Shown one piece after another: positions 1 through 9,127 of a stretch of 64,000 nt of DNA; the stretch's first letter is position 1; each line of letters begins with the position of its first letter. Both the position numbers and the translations under genes were made by a program. The notes beneath the pieces are model-generated. The model worked only from the letters and a program-made list of their open reading frames with translations, was not told the DNA's origin and did no database searches. This DNA comes from Bacteroidota bacterium (GTDB lineage: Bacteria > Bacteroidota > Bacteroidia > Chitinophagales > Chitinophagaceae), in assembly GCA_016183765.1 (NCBI GenBank), contig JACPEA010000011.1:558001-622000 (forward strand), in the 5' to 3' direction.

Positions 1-919
1 ACCGGCTCACGCGGGGGTTGATCTCTACGGCGATGAGTTCTTCTGTTTCGGGGTTCTGGGCAAACTGTACGTTACATCCACCGGCAAAATTGCCCAGCGA
101 ACGCATCATCAGGATGGCTTTGTTACGCATATCCTGGAAGGAGGTATCGCTCAGGGTCATGGCCGGGGCCACGGTAATGGAATCTCCGGTATGCACGCCC
201 ATCGGGTCGAGGTTCTCTACTGTACAGATGATCACCACATTATCATTTTGATCGCGCAGCAGCTCCAGCTCGTATTCTTTCCATCCCAGAACCGCTTTCT
301 CTACCAGTACTTCGTGTATGGGAGAGGCTTTCAGACCTCTTTCGAGGGCTGCATCCAGGTCGTCTTTGCTATGTACAAAACCACCGCCGGTACCTCCAAG
401 TGTGAAGGAAGGGCGGATCACCAGCGGGAAACCGATCTCCTGTGCAAACTCTTTGCCTTCCAGAAAGCTGTTGGCTACCTTACTGGGGGCTACCGCTACT
501 CCGATTTTCACCATTAACTGCCTGAATTTCTCGCGGTCTTCCGCGGTATCAATGGCGGCAACGTCTACCCCGATCAGACGGCAATGGTATTTTTCCCAGA
601 TGCCCAGTTCTTCGGCTTCTTTACAGAGATTCAGGGCTGTTTGTCCGCCCATGGTGGGCAGAACGGCATCGATCTGGTTCTCTTCCAGTATCTGTTCAAT
701 ACTTTCTACGGTCAGGGGTAACAGGTACACTTTATCGGCCATCATGGGGTCGGTCATAATGGTGGCCGGGTTACTGTTGATCAGGACCACTTTGATACCC
801 TCTTCGCGCAGACTGCGGGCAGCCTGGGAACCGGAATAGTCGAACTCACAGGCCTGGCCGATGATGATGGGGCCGGAACCGATGATCAGAACGGATTTGA
901 TGGAATTGTCTTTGGGCAT
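1..919 (-). CDS. carB: Carbamoyl-phosphate synthase large subunit, N-terminal part (truncated by window edge)
   Basis: The frame opens at the ATG read from 919 and runs off the left edge, so only about 306 of the usual 1,070 or so residues are visible. The start MPKDNSIKSVLIIGSGPIII is the classic pre-ATP-grasp nucleotide-binding start of CarB. It is followed by the FDYSGSQA stretch, by NSNPATIMTDP, and by a glycine-rich ATP-grasp loop (RPSFTLGGTGGG). The enzyme uses bicarbonate, ammonia from the CarA glutaminase and two ATP to make carbamoyl phosphate for pyrimidine and arginine synthesis. carA is not next to it within the window. A minus-7 box at 942-949 gives a short leader and supports this start. 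Family assignment is very secure; nothing can be said about the C-terminal half. Confidence 0.97.
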   Translation of the reverse strand, partial: MPKDNSIKSVLIIGSGPIIIGQACEFDYSGSQAARSLREEGIKVVLINSNPATIMTDPMMADKVYLLPLTVESIEQILEENQIDAVLPTMGGQTALNLCKEAEELGIWEKYHCRLIGVDVAAIDTAEDREKFRQLMVKIGVAVAPSKVANSFLEGKEFAQEIGFPLVIRPSFTLGGTGGGFVHSKDDLDAALERGLKASPIHEVLVEKAVLGWKEYELELLRDQNDNVVIICTVENLDPMGVHTGDSITVAPAMTLSDTSFQDMRNKAILMMRSLGNFAGGCNVQFAQNPETEELIAVEINPRVSR

Positions 920-941
920 GGTTGCAAAAAAATAAATTGTG

Positions 942-949
942 CAAATGTA
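942..949 (-). promoter_or_regulatory. Bacteroidota-type minus-7 box of carB
   Basis: TACATTTG on the minus strand matches the TAnnTTTG consensus. It lies 23 bp before the carB ATG, giving a predicted leader of roughly 15-20 nt. Confidence 0.55.
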
Positions 950-1056
950 AGGCCGCAAGGGCAAAGACTGTGTTATTTTTTGCTCCGGGGCGGCCAAACG
1001 GAACAAAACAGCCCAAATAGCGTTATTATTACAAATTGATTACGTAAAATAATAAT

Positions 1057-1530
1057 ATGGCAGTACTAAAAGAAGGCAGCAAAGCACCCGCATTCAAGGC
1101 ATTGGATCAGAACGGGAATGCCATTTCGCTGGCCGATTTCAAGGGTAAGAAACTGGTTCTTTATTTCTATCCGAAAGACGATACCCCCACTTGTACCATA
1201 CAGGCCTGCAACCTGCGCGATAACTACGCCCTGCTGAAGAAAAAAGGCTACCAGGTGGTTGGGGTAAGTGTGGACGATGTGAAAAGCCACAAAAAGTTTG
1301 AGCAGAAACATGAACTGCCCTTCCCGCTGGTATCAGACGAGGATAAAAAGATCGTGGACAAATACAATTTGTGGGGTGAGAAGAAATTCATGGGCCGCAC
1401 CTATATGGGAACTACCCGTACCACGTTCCTGATCGATGAAGAAGGTAAGATCGTCAAGATCATCGATAAACCCGATAGCAAGAACCATACGGAAGAGATC
1501 CTGGAAGCCTGGAAAGCGGCCGGTAAATAA
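1057..1530 (+). CDS. bcp: Thioredoxin-dependent thiol peroxidase (BCP/PrxQ type peroxiredoxin)
   Basis: A 157-residue protein of normal length for the BCP branch of the peroxiredoxins. It reduces hydroperoxides in the cytoplasm with electrons from thioredoxin. The peroxidatic cysteine is C46 in the DDTPTCT motif, and a second cysteine five residues later (C51) is the resolving residue typical of atypical two-cysteine PrxQ proteins. The usual glycine before the peroxidatic cysteine (TPGC) is threonine here (TPTC), a mild variation. No signal peptide. It stands alone between divergent carB and convergent ompA-like genes and shares a bidirectional terminator with the latter. Confidence 0.95.
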   Translation: MAVLKEGSKAPAFKALDQNGNAISLADFKGKKLVLYFYPKDDTPTCTIQACNLRDNYALLKKKGYQVVGVSVDDVKSHKKFEQKHELPFPLVSDEDKKIVDKYNLWGEKKFMGRTYMGTTRTTFLIDEEGKIVKIIDKPDSKNHTEEILEAWKAAGK

Positions 1531-1550
1531 TACCTGTCTGCTGATGACAT

Positions 1551-1588
1551 AAAAAAAGAAGCTGCCCGGAAGGACAGCTTCTTTTTTT
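1551..1588. terminator. Bidirectional intrinsic terminator between bcp and the OmpA-type gene
   Basis: A 14-bp perfect stem (A-tract plus GAAGCTG, pairing with CAGCTTC plus T-tract) encloses a 10-nt loop. It carries U-tracts for transcripts from either side and sits exactly between two convergent genes. Confidence 0.9.
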
Positions 1589-1596
1589 ATGGTCTT

Positions 1597-2502
1597 CTAT
1601 TGTTTTGTCTCCAGTAATTTGAAGAACTGGTCCAGTTGCGGCAGGATCACGATACGTGTTCTGCGGTTTACGGAACGGCCTTCTGATGTAGTATTGGTAG
1701 CCAAAGGCAGGTACTGGCTGCGGCCGGCGGCGGTCATGCGTTTAGGATCCAATCCGTAGGTGTTCTGTAATACACGAACTACGGTAGTGGCGCGTTTTAC
1801 GCTCAGGTCCCAGTTGTCCTGGATACCGGGAATGCTGATCGGCAGCGAATCGGTATGACCTTCCACCATGAATTCGATCTCAGGCTGGTTGTTCAGCACT
1901 TTGGCCACTTTACCCAGTACTTCTTTGGCACGGTCAGTGATCTCGTAGCTGCCACTCTTGAACAGCAGTTTGTCGGAGATATCTACATATACCACGCCTT
2001 TGTCCACTTTGATATTGATGTCTTTGTCATCCAGGTTGCCGATAGCGCCTTTCAGGTTCATCACCAGGGCCATGTTCAGCGAATCCTTGCGGGCGATAGA
2101 ACCCTGCAGGTCGCGGATATAGAGGTCTTTGGCGCCGATATTATCCAGGGATTTCCTGATGCTTTCCGCTTGCGAGCCGGTAACCACAGACAGGTCTTTC
2201 AGCTGGTTCAGCACGGTATTGTTGTTCTGCTTCAGGTAGTCAATCTGTTTGCCCATATCGGCGATCTGTGATTCCAGGGCGGCTTTGCGGGTATTCAGGT
2301 CAGAGATCTTGGCGCTTGATTCGTTCTGGCAGCGTTTCAGTTCATCCTGCAGTTCGCGGTATTTGGCCTGCATATCCAGGTAGTTGCCGCTAAGTTGTGT
2401 GTACTTTGCCTTTTCTTCTTCGAGTTTTTTCGGACTCACACAGGAAAAGACGGCCATTGAACCCATGGCGATCAGTAAGAAGATTCTTGATTTCATGTTC
2501 AT
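1597..2502 (-). CDS. OmpA-family peptidoglycan-associated lipoprotein
   Basis: A 301-residue protein with a lipoprotein signal ending in AVFSC (C21). A long charged coiled coil follows at about residues 27-120, with many K/E/Q and heptad-spaced leucines. A C-terminal OmpA-like domain occupies about 175-300. The latter contains FMVEGHTDSLPI and the NRRTRIVI end, which in this family bind the diaminopimelate of peptidoglycan. The likely role is an outer-membrane or periplasmic lipoprotein that tethers envelope and wall; the coiled coil would span the periplasm. It is a single-gene unit. A possible minus-7 box (TAATTTTG at 2577-2584) would give a leader of about 70 nt. Confidence 0.9.
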   Translation of the reverse strand: MNMKSRIFLLIAMGSMAVFSCVSPKKLEEEKAKYTQLSGNYLDMQAKYRELQDELKRCQNESSAKISDLNTRKAALESQIADMGKQIDYLKQNNNTVLNQLKDLSVVTGSQAESIRKSLDNIGAKDLYIRDLQGSIARKDSLNMALVMNLKGAIGNLDDKDINIKVDKGVVYVDISDKLLFKSGSYEITDRAKEVLGKVAKVLNNQPEIEFMVEGHTDSLPISIPGIQDNWDLSVKRATTVVRVLQNTYGLDPKRMTAAGRSQYLPLATNTTSEGRSVNRRTRIVILPQLDQFFKLLETKQ

Positions 2503-2647
2503 TAATTGGTAGTGATAAAAATTGCCCTTATGTAACGTCTTATCTGGACATTAAATTGTGCTTAAGGTCTTTATCACAAAATTAATCACTAAACGACCGC
2601 CGGCTCCGGGCTAGTTTTCAACAAAAATGCCCCTGCTGTGGGGTTGT

Positions 2648-4294
2648 TCAGGCAAAGATCACTTTGTGCGTGGTTTTACTCCACTCGGGGTACAGGTCAC
2701 CAAAACTGGCGTCGATCATTTTCCGTTTGATCTTTAGGGTTGGGGTAAGCAGGCCGTTCTGGATGGTCCATTCCTCGGGTAGTACGATCAGTTTGGCTAA
2801 CTGTTCGTGGTGCTCCAGGCTTTTGTTGACCGCTGCCAGGGCATGGTGCAGGATATCCTGTAGTTGTTCGATGGCATGTTTGCGGGCGGTTTCTGAAAGG
2901 GTGCAGAGCACCATGGCATTGGGCATGCCCGACCCTACCACGCAAACCTGTGCCAGTTCGGGTGTTTGCAGTAGTTTGCTTTCTACCGGCGCCGGCATGA
3001 TATATTTGCCCTTGCTGGTCTTGAACTGGTCTTTGATGCGGCCCGTAATGGTCAGGTAACCTTCACTGTCTATAGATCCTTCATCGCCCGTACGCAGGAA
3101 GCCCTCTTCAAAACATTCGGTGGTAAGACCGGGTTCTTTGTAATAACCCAGCATATTGGCCGGGCTTTTTACCTGCATTTCATTCTCCTTGCCCAGGCGT
3201 ACTTCTACTCCTGTATACGATTGTCCCACGGTGCCGAATTTAACGGCAGCCCTGCGGTTTGAGTGGGAGAGCGCCAGGTTTTCCGTCATGCCATAAGCTT
3301 CCTGTATCACAATGTCCAGCCGGGCAAACCAGTGGAGCAGGGCAGGGCTGATGGGTGAGGCCCCGGTGAACAGGAACCGGGCATTGGCCAGCCCCAGTTT
3401 TTTCTTGATGGCTTTTTTGATAACTGTTGATACAAGCGGAATGGACAATAACCGGTTAAGTTTCTGTTGCGGTATCTTTTTAAGGATGCCTTCCTGCAGT
3501 TTTTCCCAGATACGGGGTACGGCCAGGAAGATGGTGGGTTTGGTATGAGACAGGTTGGCGGCAAAGCTATCCATCGACTCAACAAAATATACCGTACTGC
3601 CTGTGAAGATGGTGCCACATTCTACCAGCATGCGTTCGGCCACATGGCAGAGCGGCAGGTAGGAGAAAAAGATCTCCTCTTTGATCTCGGGATAACTTAC
3701 CAGGAAGGCATCTACGGCATAAGCTACGGCATAAAAAGTATGCATCACGCCCTTGGGCTGGCCTGTTGTGCCTGAAGTGTATACAATGCAGGCCAGTGCC
3801 TGCGGATCAAGATCGGGTTTGCCTGTGAGGCCTTCCTGCTCTTCGACGAGCTCATCCCAGTTCAAACAACCGGTATTGGGGTAAAAAGGGAAACTGATCT
3901 GAAGCAGCTTATCCGGAACACCGGTACGCAGTTCTTCGGGGTTGTCCAGTTTGCCGATGAAAATGGCTTTGCATTCACTATGGTCAATGATCTCGCGAAG
4001 GGCATCGGGGGTGATATTGGGGTACAGGGGCACCGAAATGCAGCCTGCCATGGATATGGCCAGGTCGGCCATGATCCAGTGTGCACAGTTCTTGCTGAGG
4101 ATGGCCACTTTATCGTCTTTGCCCAGGCCTATGCCGCGCAAGGCGGCGGCCATCTTACGAACTTGGTTTCCCGCTTCCTGCCAGGTGAATGTCTGGTAAA
4201 CTCCTTTCACTGGTTCTGCCAGAAAAAGTTTGTTGGCACGGGTCTGCTCAAATTCGCAGAACTTATCAAGCATGGTGGGCAGTGGTCGAAGCAT
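2648..4294 (-). CDS. AMP-dependent long-chain fatty acid--CoA ligase
   Basis: A 548-residue member of the adenylate-forming superfamily. The P-loop-like motif YTSGTTGQPKG lies at residues 172-182. The adenine-binding QEAYGMTE, the TGDEG motif and a C-terminal lysine region (GRIKDQFKTSKGKYI) follow in order. These are the A3, A5, A7 and A8 cores of long-chain acyl-CoA synthetases. The protein would activate fatty acids to acyl-CoA through acyl-AMP at the inner face of the membrane. The next gene downstream in transcription order is not on the same strand. The acyltransferase gene immediately upstream (15 bp gap) probably forms an operon with it, so activation and glycerolipid acylation may be coupled. 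Chain-length specificity cannot be read from the sequence. Confidence 0.9.
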   Translation of the reverse strand: MLRPLPTMLDKFCEFEQTRANKLFLAEPVKGVYQTFTWQEAGNQVRKMAAALRGIGLGKDDKVAILSKNCAHWIMADLAISMAGCISVPLYPNITPDALREIIDHSECKAIFIGKLDNPEELRTGVPDKLLQISFPFYPNTGCLNWDELVEEQEGLTGKPDLDPQALACIVYTSGTTGQPKGVMHTFYAVAYAVDAFLVSYPEIKEEIFFSYLPLCHVAERMLVECGTIFTGSTVYFVESMDSFAANLSHTKPTIFLAVPRIWEKLQEGILKKIPQQKLNRLLSIPLVSTVIKKAIKKKLGLANARFLFTGASPISPALLHWFARLDIVIQEAYGMTENLALSHSNRRAAVKFGTVGQSYTGVEVRLGKENEMQVKSPANMLGYYKEPGLTTECFEEGFLRTGDEGSIDSEGYLTITGRIKDQFKTSKGKYIMPAPVESKLLQTPELAQVCVVGSGMPNAMVLCTLSETARKHAIEQLQDILHHALAAVNKSLEHHEQLAKLIVLPEEWTIQNGLLTPTLKIKRKMIDASFGDLYPEWSKTTHKVIFA

Positions 4295-4308
4295 ACAGCA
4301 ATATCGTA

Positions 4309-4878
4309 TTAGGGTTGGGGAGATAGTAAAAAATACGCCATGCCCTGTTCGGGTATCTTTCCCTGCAGGGGGGCATAGAATTCATAAATCTTTGTAAAAT
4401 CGGCAGCTTCATCACCTGTGGGCCAGAAGGGTTCTGAAAACACACCCTGTTTATGGGCAAAGTCCAGCCCCACCATCACAATCGGCACACCGGCTTTTTT
4501 GGCGATATGGTAAAAACCGGTACGGAGCCGGTCCACTTTTTTTCTGGTGCCTTCGGGAGAAAGTGCCAGGATGAACTCTTCGTGACTGTTGAACAGTTCC
4601 ACTACCTGGTCTACCAGTTTGTTGCTGCCCGACCGGTTTACCGGGAAACCGCCCAGTTTGCGGAAGAAAAAACCGAACCTTCCTTTGAACAGGGACTCCT
4701 TACCGAGGAATTTAATATGCTGCAGGCGAAGTTTGCTGCGGAATGCCAGGCCCATTACAAAATCCCAGGCGCTGGTATGCGGACCCACGATCAGCACGGC
4801 TTTTTTGAACTGGTAGGGAAAAGAACCCTTCTGGGTCCATCCCATGGCACGGAGATAGAAGCTCCATAATAGTCTCAT
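4309..4878 (-). CDS. 1-acyl-sn-glycerol-3-phosphate acyltransferase-like (PlsC family)
   Basis: A 189-residue protein with the PlsC-family HX4D motif in GPHTSAWDF and the substrate-binding SPEGTRKK motif downstream. It should transfer an acyl chain to a lysophospholipid or related acceptor at the inner membrane. The reading frame stays open upstream to 5034, but that extension translates the intergenic heptad repeat (HDSR-type peptide repeats). I therefore place the start at the ATG read from 4878, beginning MRLLWSFYLRAMGW, the usual N-terminal hydrophobic segment. It lies 15 bp ahead of the acyl-CoA ligase and is probably co-transcribed with it. The short, PlsC-only architecture resembles the enzymes often annotated as glycerol acyltransferase in this phylum. 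Confidence 0.88.
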   Translation of the reverse strand: MRLLWSFYLRAMGWTQKGSFPYQFKKAVLIVGPHTSAWDFVMGLAFRSKLRLQHIKFLGKESLFKGRFGFFFRKLGGFPVNRSGSNKLVDQVVELFNSHEEFILALSPEGTRKKVDRLRTGFYHIAKKAGVPIVMVGLDFAHKQGVFSEPFWPTGDEAADFTKIYEFYAPLQGKIPEQGMAYFLLSPQP

Positions 4879-4935
4879 GTGGCAGCAATTGTTCTGATTG
4901 ACAAGATAATAAGAAAAAAGATAGGGAGGAAGGGT

Positions 4936-5166
4936 TCGTCGTGAGTCGTGAATCGGCAGACGTGAATCGTGAGTGGTGAGTGGTGAGTAGTGAGTAGGTC
5001 GACAATTGCATATGGGGCACATGATTACTCCCACTCACGATTCACGATTGACGATTGGGGTGCCAATGGGTAATTGTGAATGGCTGTGCTATTGACCATT
5101 CACAACTCCCTACTCCCTACTCACCACTCACCACTCACCACTCACGATTGACGATTCATTTCTCAC
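4936..5166. repeat. Heptad inverted array, locus A (between divergent genes)
   Basis: Left arm 4938-4997 repeats GTGAGTC/GTGAATC/GTGAGTG-type heptads and ends GTGAGTAGG. Right arm about 5108-5153 carries the complement (CCCTACTCACCACTCACCAC and CACGATTGACGATT). The middle holds a nested ACTCACGATTCACGATTG and the modules CAATGGGTAATTGTGAATGG / CCATTCACAACTCCC. The arms can fold into a long imperfect hairpin. Unlike the other loci this one lies between two divergent gene starts, in a 354-bp gap with no gene. Confidence 0.8.
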
Positions 5167-5232
5167 GCAAAAAAACGGATTAATAAGCAATTTTCTAATT
5201 ACAAACAGCGTTATAGCATAAATATCCAATCT

Positions 5233-5697
5233 ATGGCCTCCTTCAGAAGCTTTGTTGCCAGTGAGCTGATGTCGATCAAACAGAATATCGCTGCTGTACG
5301 CAACATGGTCCCCAACAACATCAAACTAAAGCCCAGCGAAAGAAGAAGTATGTTCAAGCTGAACACCAAACGTCATGCATTCGTAGAAAAAGCCGTTCAG
5401 TTCATGCGCAAGAACCCCAACACGGTTCCCTCTTTTGTGGACGTGATGGAGTGCAACAACTATGTTCATCTCTATGCCCAGTATACAGAACTGATCGAAG
5501 AACTGGATGCCGTTAAAACCAAACTGGAAGATGCCAAACTGGTGATCGGCAACGAGATCATGAAACAGACCCGGGCGTATTTCCAGAATTCCAAGAATGC
5601 TTCAGAATCGGGTAATGAGCAGTTGACCAAGATCTACAAGGAATTGAAACCGCACTATGCGGTAGGGAGGAATAGCAGGAAATCTGCAGATAGCTAG
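5233..5697 (+). CDS. Conserved-looking hypothetical protein, helical, basic
   Basis: A 154-residue soluble protein that I do not recognise. It has no signal peptide or membrane segment. The N-terminal half is basic (NNIKLKPSERRS, NTKRHAF). Residues about 75-110 (YTELIEELDAVKTKLEDA) look like a coiled coil, and the tail is lysine- and serine-rich. The composition would suit a small nucleic-acid or ribosome-associated protein, but this is only a guess from charge. Codon use matches the neighbours and the frame ends just before a terminator-like hairpin, so I consider it a real gene. Confidence 0.75.
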   Translation: MASFRSFVASELMSIKQNIAAVRNMVPNNIKLKPSERRSMFKLNTKRHAFVEKAVQFMRKNPNTVPSFVDVMECNNYVHLYAQYTELIEELDAVKTKLEDAKLVIGNEIMKQTRAYFQNSKNASESGNEQLTKIYKELKPHYAVGRNSRKSADS

Positions 5698-5703
5698 GGG
5701 AGT

Positions 5704-5776
5704 AATTAATAGTTAAAAGTTAATAGTTAATAGTTGAAAGAGGGTTTCCTTCAACACTATTAACTATTAACTTTTA
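5704..5776. repeat. AT-rich heptad inverted array between convergent genes
   Basis: Left arm 5704-5738 is made of AGTTAAT/AGTTAAA heptads. Right arm 5750-5776 is its complement (TATTAAC units), separated by about 11 nt. It forms a strong hairpin between the unknown gene (stop 5697) and the tricorn-like gene (stop 5784). The period of seven matches the GC-richer arrays elsewhere in the window although the sequence differs. It may act as a bidirectional terminator. Confidence 0.75.
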
Positions 5777-5783
5777 TTCATTT

Positions 5784-8700
5784 CTATTTCAATTCTTTCA
5801 ACAATGCATTTACCGCTGCTTCCAGTTGCTGGTCGCGGCCTTTGATCACGGTTTCATAGTCGTTCATGAGTTTGATATCGGGTTCGGTCTGTGCGTTCTC
5901 GAGGTATTGTCCTTTCATGTCTTTACAACCCAATGGTGGCACACCCCAGCGGATACTGTTATCCTGTAGTGCTTCCCAGCCTGCAAACGTACAGGTGCCA
6001 GGTACAGGCATACCCACCAGTTTACCGAGTTTCAATTCCTGGTAAGTGTAGGCATAACAATGGCCATCGCTGTAGTTGGCTTCATTGGCGATGGAGATGC
6101 TGGGTTTGGTCCAGCGGAAATTAGGCTCATATCCGTTACTGCGTGTGTCGGTGGTATAATCCATGAATTTTTTTCCGCTGAGGAACATGGCTAGGTCGGC
6201 CACGAGGTCGCCGCCGCCATTAAAACGGGTATCTACCACAATTCCTTTGCGACTGGCATATTTGCCCATCACTTCTTCATAAGTGGTCCGGTAGGCACCA
6301 TCGTTCATGCCGGGTATGTGTACATAACCCAGTTGACCATTACTTAAGCGGTCTACTTCATCCTGGTTCTTTCTTACCCAGCGTTTGTACAAAAGCCCGT
6401 TCTCCTCGCCCAGGCTGATGGGTTTTACGATGAACTCTTTTCTGGCCGAACCATCCAGCACCACTAACAGGGTGTTTTTTCCGGCTTTGCGGTTCAGGAA
6501 CTGTGCAGGGTCCTTATCGGGCGTGATGAGTTCACCATCGATCGATTCTATGACCATGCCCGCTTTGATGTTGAGCCCGGCTTTGTCTAATGGACCGTCT
6601 TTAATCAGTTCTTCTATCCGGATACCATTGCCTTTGTATTGCTGGTCATAGAAAATACCCAAAGAGGCGGTTGCATCGCCATTGGCGGAAACGTTATTGT
6701 AGCTGGCGCCACTATGGCTCACATTCAGTTCACCCAGCAGCTCACTCAGCATTTCTGCAAACTCATAATTATTACCGATATGCGGCAGGTATTTCTCGTA
6801 GTCGGGTTTGTAGCTGTCCCAGTTCACCCCATGCATACTGGCGGTATAAAAAGTTTCTTTGGTGCGGCGCCATACATGTTCAAACATAAAACGTCGTTCG
6901 GCATCCACATTCAGTACCATTTCGCCATTGATGCTCACCATGTCGCGTTTACCGGTGGCTGGGTCAATTTTAGATATACTGCCATCCGCGGAAAGGAAGA
7001 TGGTCTTCTGCTCTTTATCCCAGACAAGGCTGCCCCCACCCGCATTCAGCGGAACGAGCATCTTGGTTTCTTTGGTGCGCAGGTTGGTGCTCCAGAGATT
7101 ACTTCCTTTTTCAAAACGTGCCAGGTAATAGAGTGTTTCCCCATCCTTGCTGACCAGTGCATCACTCAGCGAGGAAGAGTGAATGGTCAGTTTGGCCTTG
7201 CGGATGCTGAGCCCGTCCCAGTCGATCACCACACTGTCTTTTTTGCTATCTTTTTTCTTTGTGGTATCTGCCTTCGCTTTATTCTCTTCGACTTCTTTCA
7301 CTAATGCGGCATCTTCTTTGCTGAGTTTGAACTTGTCGTATGCTTCCTGTGTAAAGAACATCGCATATACATCTGTTTGTGCGCCGCCGCTCTGGGCCAC
7401 GCTTTTCAATCCATCGCGGTTGCTGAACCAGAGCATGGCTTTTCCGCCCATGATCCATTTGGCGCGGCTATCGTTGAAGCCGCTTTCGGTGAGGTTACTC
7501 ACTTTGCCCTTGCCATCGGCGGCAATAATACCCACTTCGCCGGAAGCCACTCCCGGAACGGAATAGTCAAAAAGGATCCATTTACTATCAGGGCTCCATT
7601 GGAAATACTGGTCGTTGTCGCCCATCGAAAACAGTTCTTTATCGGTAAGCAGGGCGCGGGATTGTTTGCTGGCGATATTGTATACTTTCAGCGTCATCCT
7701 GTTCTCTATATAAGCGATCTCTTTACCGTCGGGAGAGTATACGGGCTGGTAGTTCTCGTTCCCGTTCACGATCACCGGGGTTTCCTTTAATACGGTGGAC
7801 GCATAGAAATAAGGTTCTTCATCGCGTGTTTTCCTGGTTTCGAATATCTTCCAGCTGTTGCCACGCTCAGAAGCGTACAGCAGTGTTTTGCCATCGGGTG
7901 AGAAACTCACCAGTCGTTCCTGCTCGGGCGTATTGGTGATGCGTTTGGTGACACCACCCTCCACACTGGTCACAAAAACTTCGCCACGAAAGATGAAGGC
8001 AACTTCCTTACCGTTGGGTGATACGGCCATATCCCTTGCACCGCCTGTTACCGGAACCACTTTCTCGTTATTGCTCTTGACATCTGTAGCAATGCTGATA
8101 TTGACCTTATTGCTTTTGCCATTGGCTTTCTGGGTATACAGGTTGCCATCGTAAGTATAACAAAGCGTACCGTCATTGGCAGCGCTTAAAAAGCGCACCG
8201 GGTGTTTTGTAAAAGAGGTCAGGGTCTGCGGCTTTCCGCCTGTTATAGACATCTTCTGTACATTGAAAGAGCCGCTTTCTTCGCTCAGGTAATAAAAAGC
8301 CTGGTCGTTATCGGTGAATACCGGGTTACGGTCTTCGCCGGCAAAGGAAGTGATCTTTTTATGCGAGCCGTTTTTGCTGTCGTACACCCAGATATCCCTT
8401 GCAATGGCAGAATGATGGTGTTTGCGCCAGGTGTTTTCTCCGCCTTTTTTATCCTGGTAGATCAGGTATTGGCCATTCCGGCTCAGTTTTACCTCTTCTG
8501 CCGGTGTGCTCAACACCTGTTCGGCCCTGCCACCGTTGACAGGAACTTTGTATAACTCCGGCTGCGAACCAGTTGGGTAGGTTCGGTTGCTGGCCAGGTC
8601 CATACGGGTGGCGCCAAACAATACTGACCGGTTGTCTGCGGAAAACTCATAGGGATATTCCTGCGCGGAATGCCAGGTGATCCGCCTGGCTTCTCCGCCT

Positions 8701-8987
8701 TCTGCCGGTATCACGAAAATGTCGAAATTGCCGTAACGGTCACTGGCAAATGCGATCTGTTTGCCGTCGTGGCTCCATACGGGCATGAAATCCTGTGCCT
8801 CATGTACGGTAAGGGCAGTAGCATTACCTCCGCTGGCGGCAACGCGGTAAAGATCCCCCTTGTAGGTGAATACAATGGTGTTTCCGTCGGGTGAGATGGC
8901 CGCATAACGGATCCATCCCGGATCGGTCTGGGCAAAACTGCTGAAGCTGCAGCAGGCTGCCAGCAGTAAACAGGTGATTTTTTTCAT
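5784..8987 (-). CDS. Tricorn-like S41 family protease, exported
   Basis: 1,067 residues, close to the 1,071 of archaeal tricorn. A signal peptide (MKKITCLLLAACCSFSSFAQ) is followed by beta-propeller repeats of the TolB/WD40-like type (ISPDGNTIVF, WSHDGKQIAF, FSPDGKTLLY, YSPDGKEIAY). A PDZ domain (near 790-870) and a C-terminal S41 catalytic core complete it. The tricorn catalytic set can be matched by position: H758 in VSHSG, nucleophile S973 with D974 in YSDGH, and E1035 in QTEPDI, with spacings close to those of tricorn. It probably degrades peptides in the periplasm with substrate entry through the propellers. A lysine-rich linker near 585-605 (KKKDSKKDS) is unusual for an exported protein. 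Single-gene unit. Confidence 0.93.
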   Translation of the reverse strand: MKKITCLLLAACCSFSSFAQTDPGWIRYAAISPDGNTIVFTYKGDLYRVAASGGNATALTVHEAQDFMPVWSHDGKQIAFASDRYGNFDIFVIPAEGGEARRITWHSAQEYPYEFSADNRSVLFGATRMDLASNRTYPTGSQPELYKVPVNGGRAEQVLSTPAEEVKLSRNGQYLIYQDKKGGENTWRKHHHSAIARDIWVYDSKNGSHKKITSFAGEDRNPVFTDNDQAFYYLSEESGSFNVQKMSITGGKPQTLTSFTKHPVRFLSAANDGTLCYTYDGNLYTQKANGKSNKVNISIATDVKSNNEKVVPVTGGARDMAVSPNGKEVAFIFRGEVFVTSVEGGVTKRITNTPEQERLVSFSPDGKTLLYASERGNSWKIFETRKTRDEEPYFYASTVLKETPVIVNGNENYQPVYSPDGKEIAYIENRMTLKVYNIASKQSRALLTDKELFSMGDNDQYFQWSPDSKWILFDYSVPGVASGEVGIIAADGKGKVSNLTESGFNDSRAKWIMGGKAMLWFSNRDGLKSVAQSGGAQTDVYAMFFTQEAYDKFKLSKEDAALVKEVEENKAKADTTKKKDSKKDSVVIDWDGLSIRKAKLTIHSSSLSDALVSKDGETLYYLARFEKGSNLWSTNLRTKETKMLVPLNAGGGSLVWDKEQKTIFLSADGSISKIDPATGKRDMVSINGEMVLNVDAERRFMFEHVWRRTKETFYTASMHGVNWDSYKPDYEKYLPHIGNNYEFAEMLSELLGELNVSHSGASYNNVSANGDATASLGIFYDQQYKGNGIRIEELIKDGPLDKAGLNIKAGMVIESIDGELITPDKDPAQFLNRKAGKNTLLVVLDGSARKEFIVKPISLGEENGLLYKRWVRKNQDEVDRLSNGQLGYVHIPGMNDGAYRTTYEEVMGKYASRKGIVVDTRFNGGGDLVADLAMFLSGKKFMDYTTDTRSNGYEPNFRWTKPSISIANEANYSDGHCYAYTYQELKLGKLVGMPVPGTCTFAGWEALQDNSIRWGVPPLGCKDMKGQYLENAQTEPDIKLMNDYETVIKGRDQQLEAAVNALLKELK

Positions 8988-9127
8988 AGCAGTATAATGA
9001 GCCAGAAAGTTAGGAAAGAACTACTGTAAAATCATAGGTAGGGGGTATGATCTGTTTGAAAAACCCTAACCGGCAAAGTCATGAGAACGATGCCGAAGAA
9101 ACCGTAATTTTAACACCATCTCCTTTT

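Noticed and set aside
4879..5034. N-terminal extension of the acyltransferase
   Set aside because: Translates the intergenic array (HDSR-like repeats), while MRLLWSFY at 4878 is a normal start for the family.
9047..9127. N-terminal extension of the DmpA-type peptidase
   Set aside because: Not signal-like; the ATG at 9128 begins a clear signal peptide.
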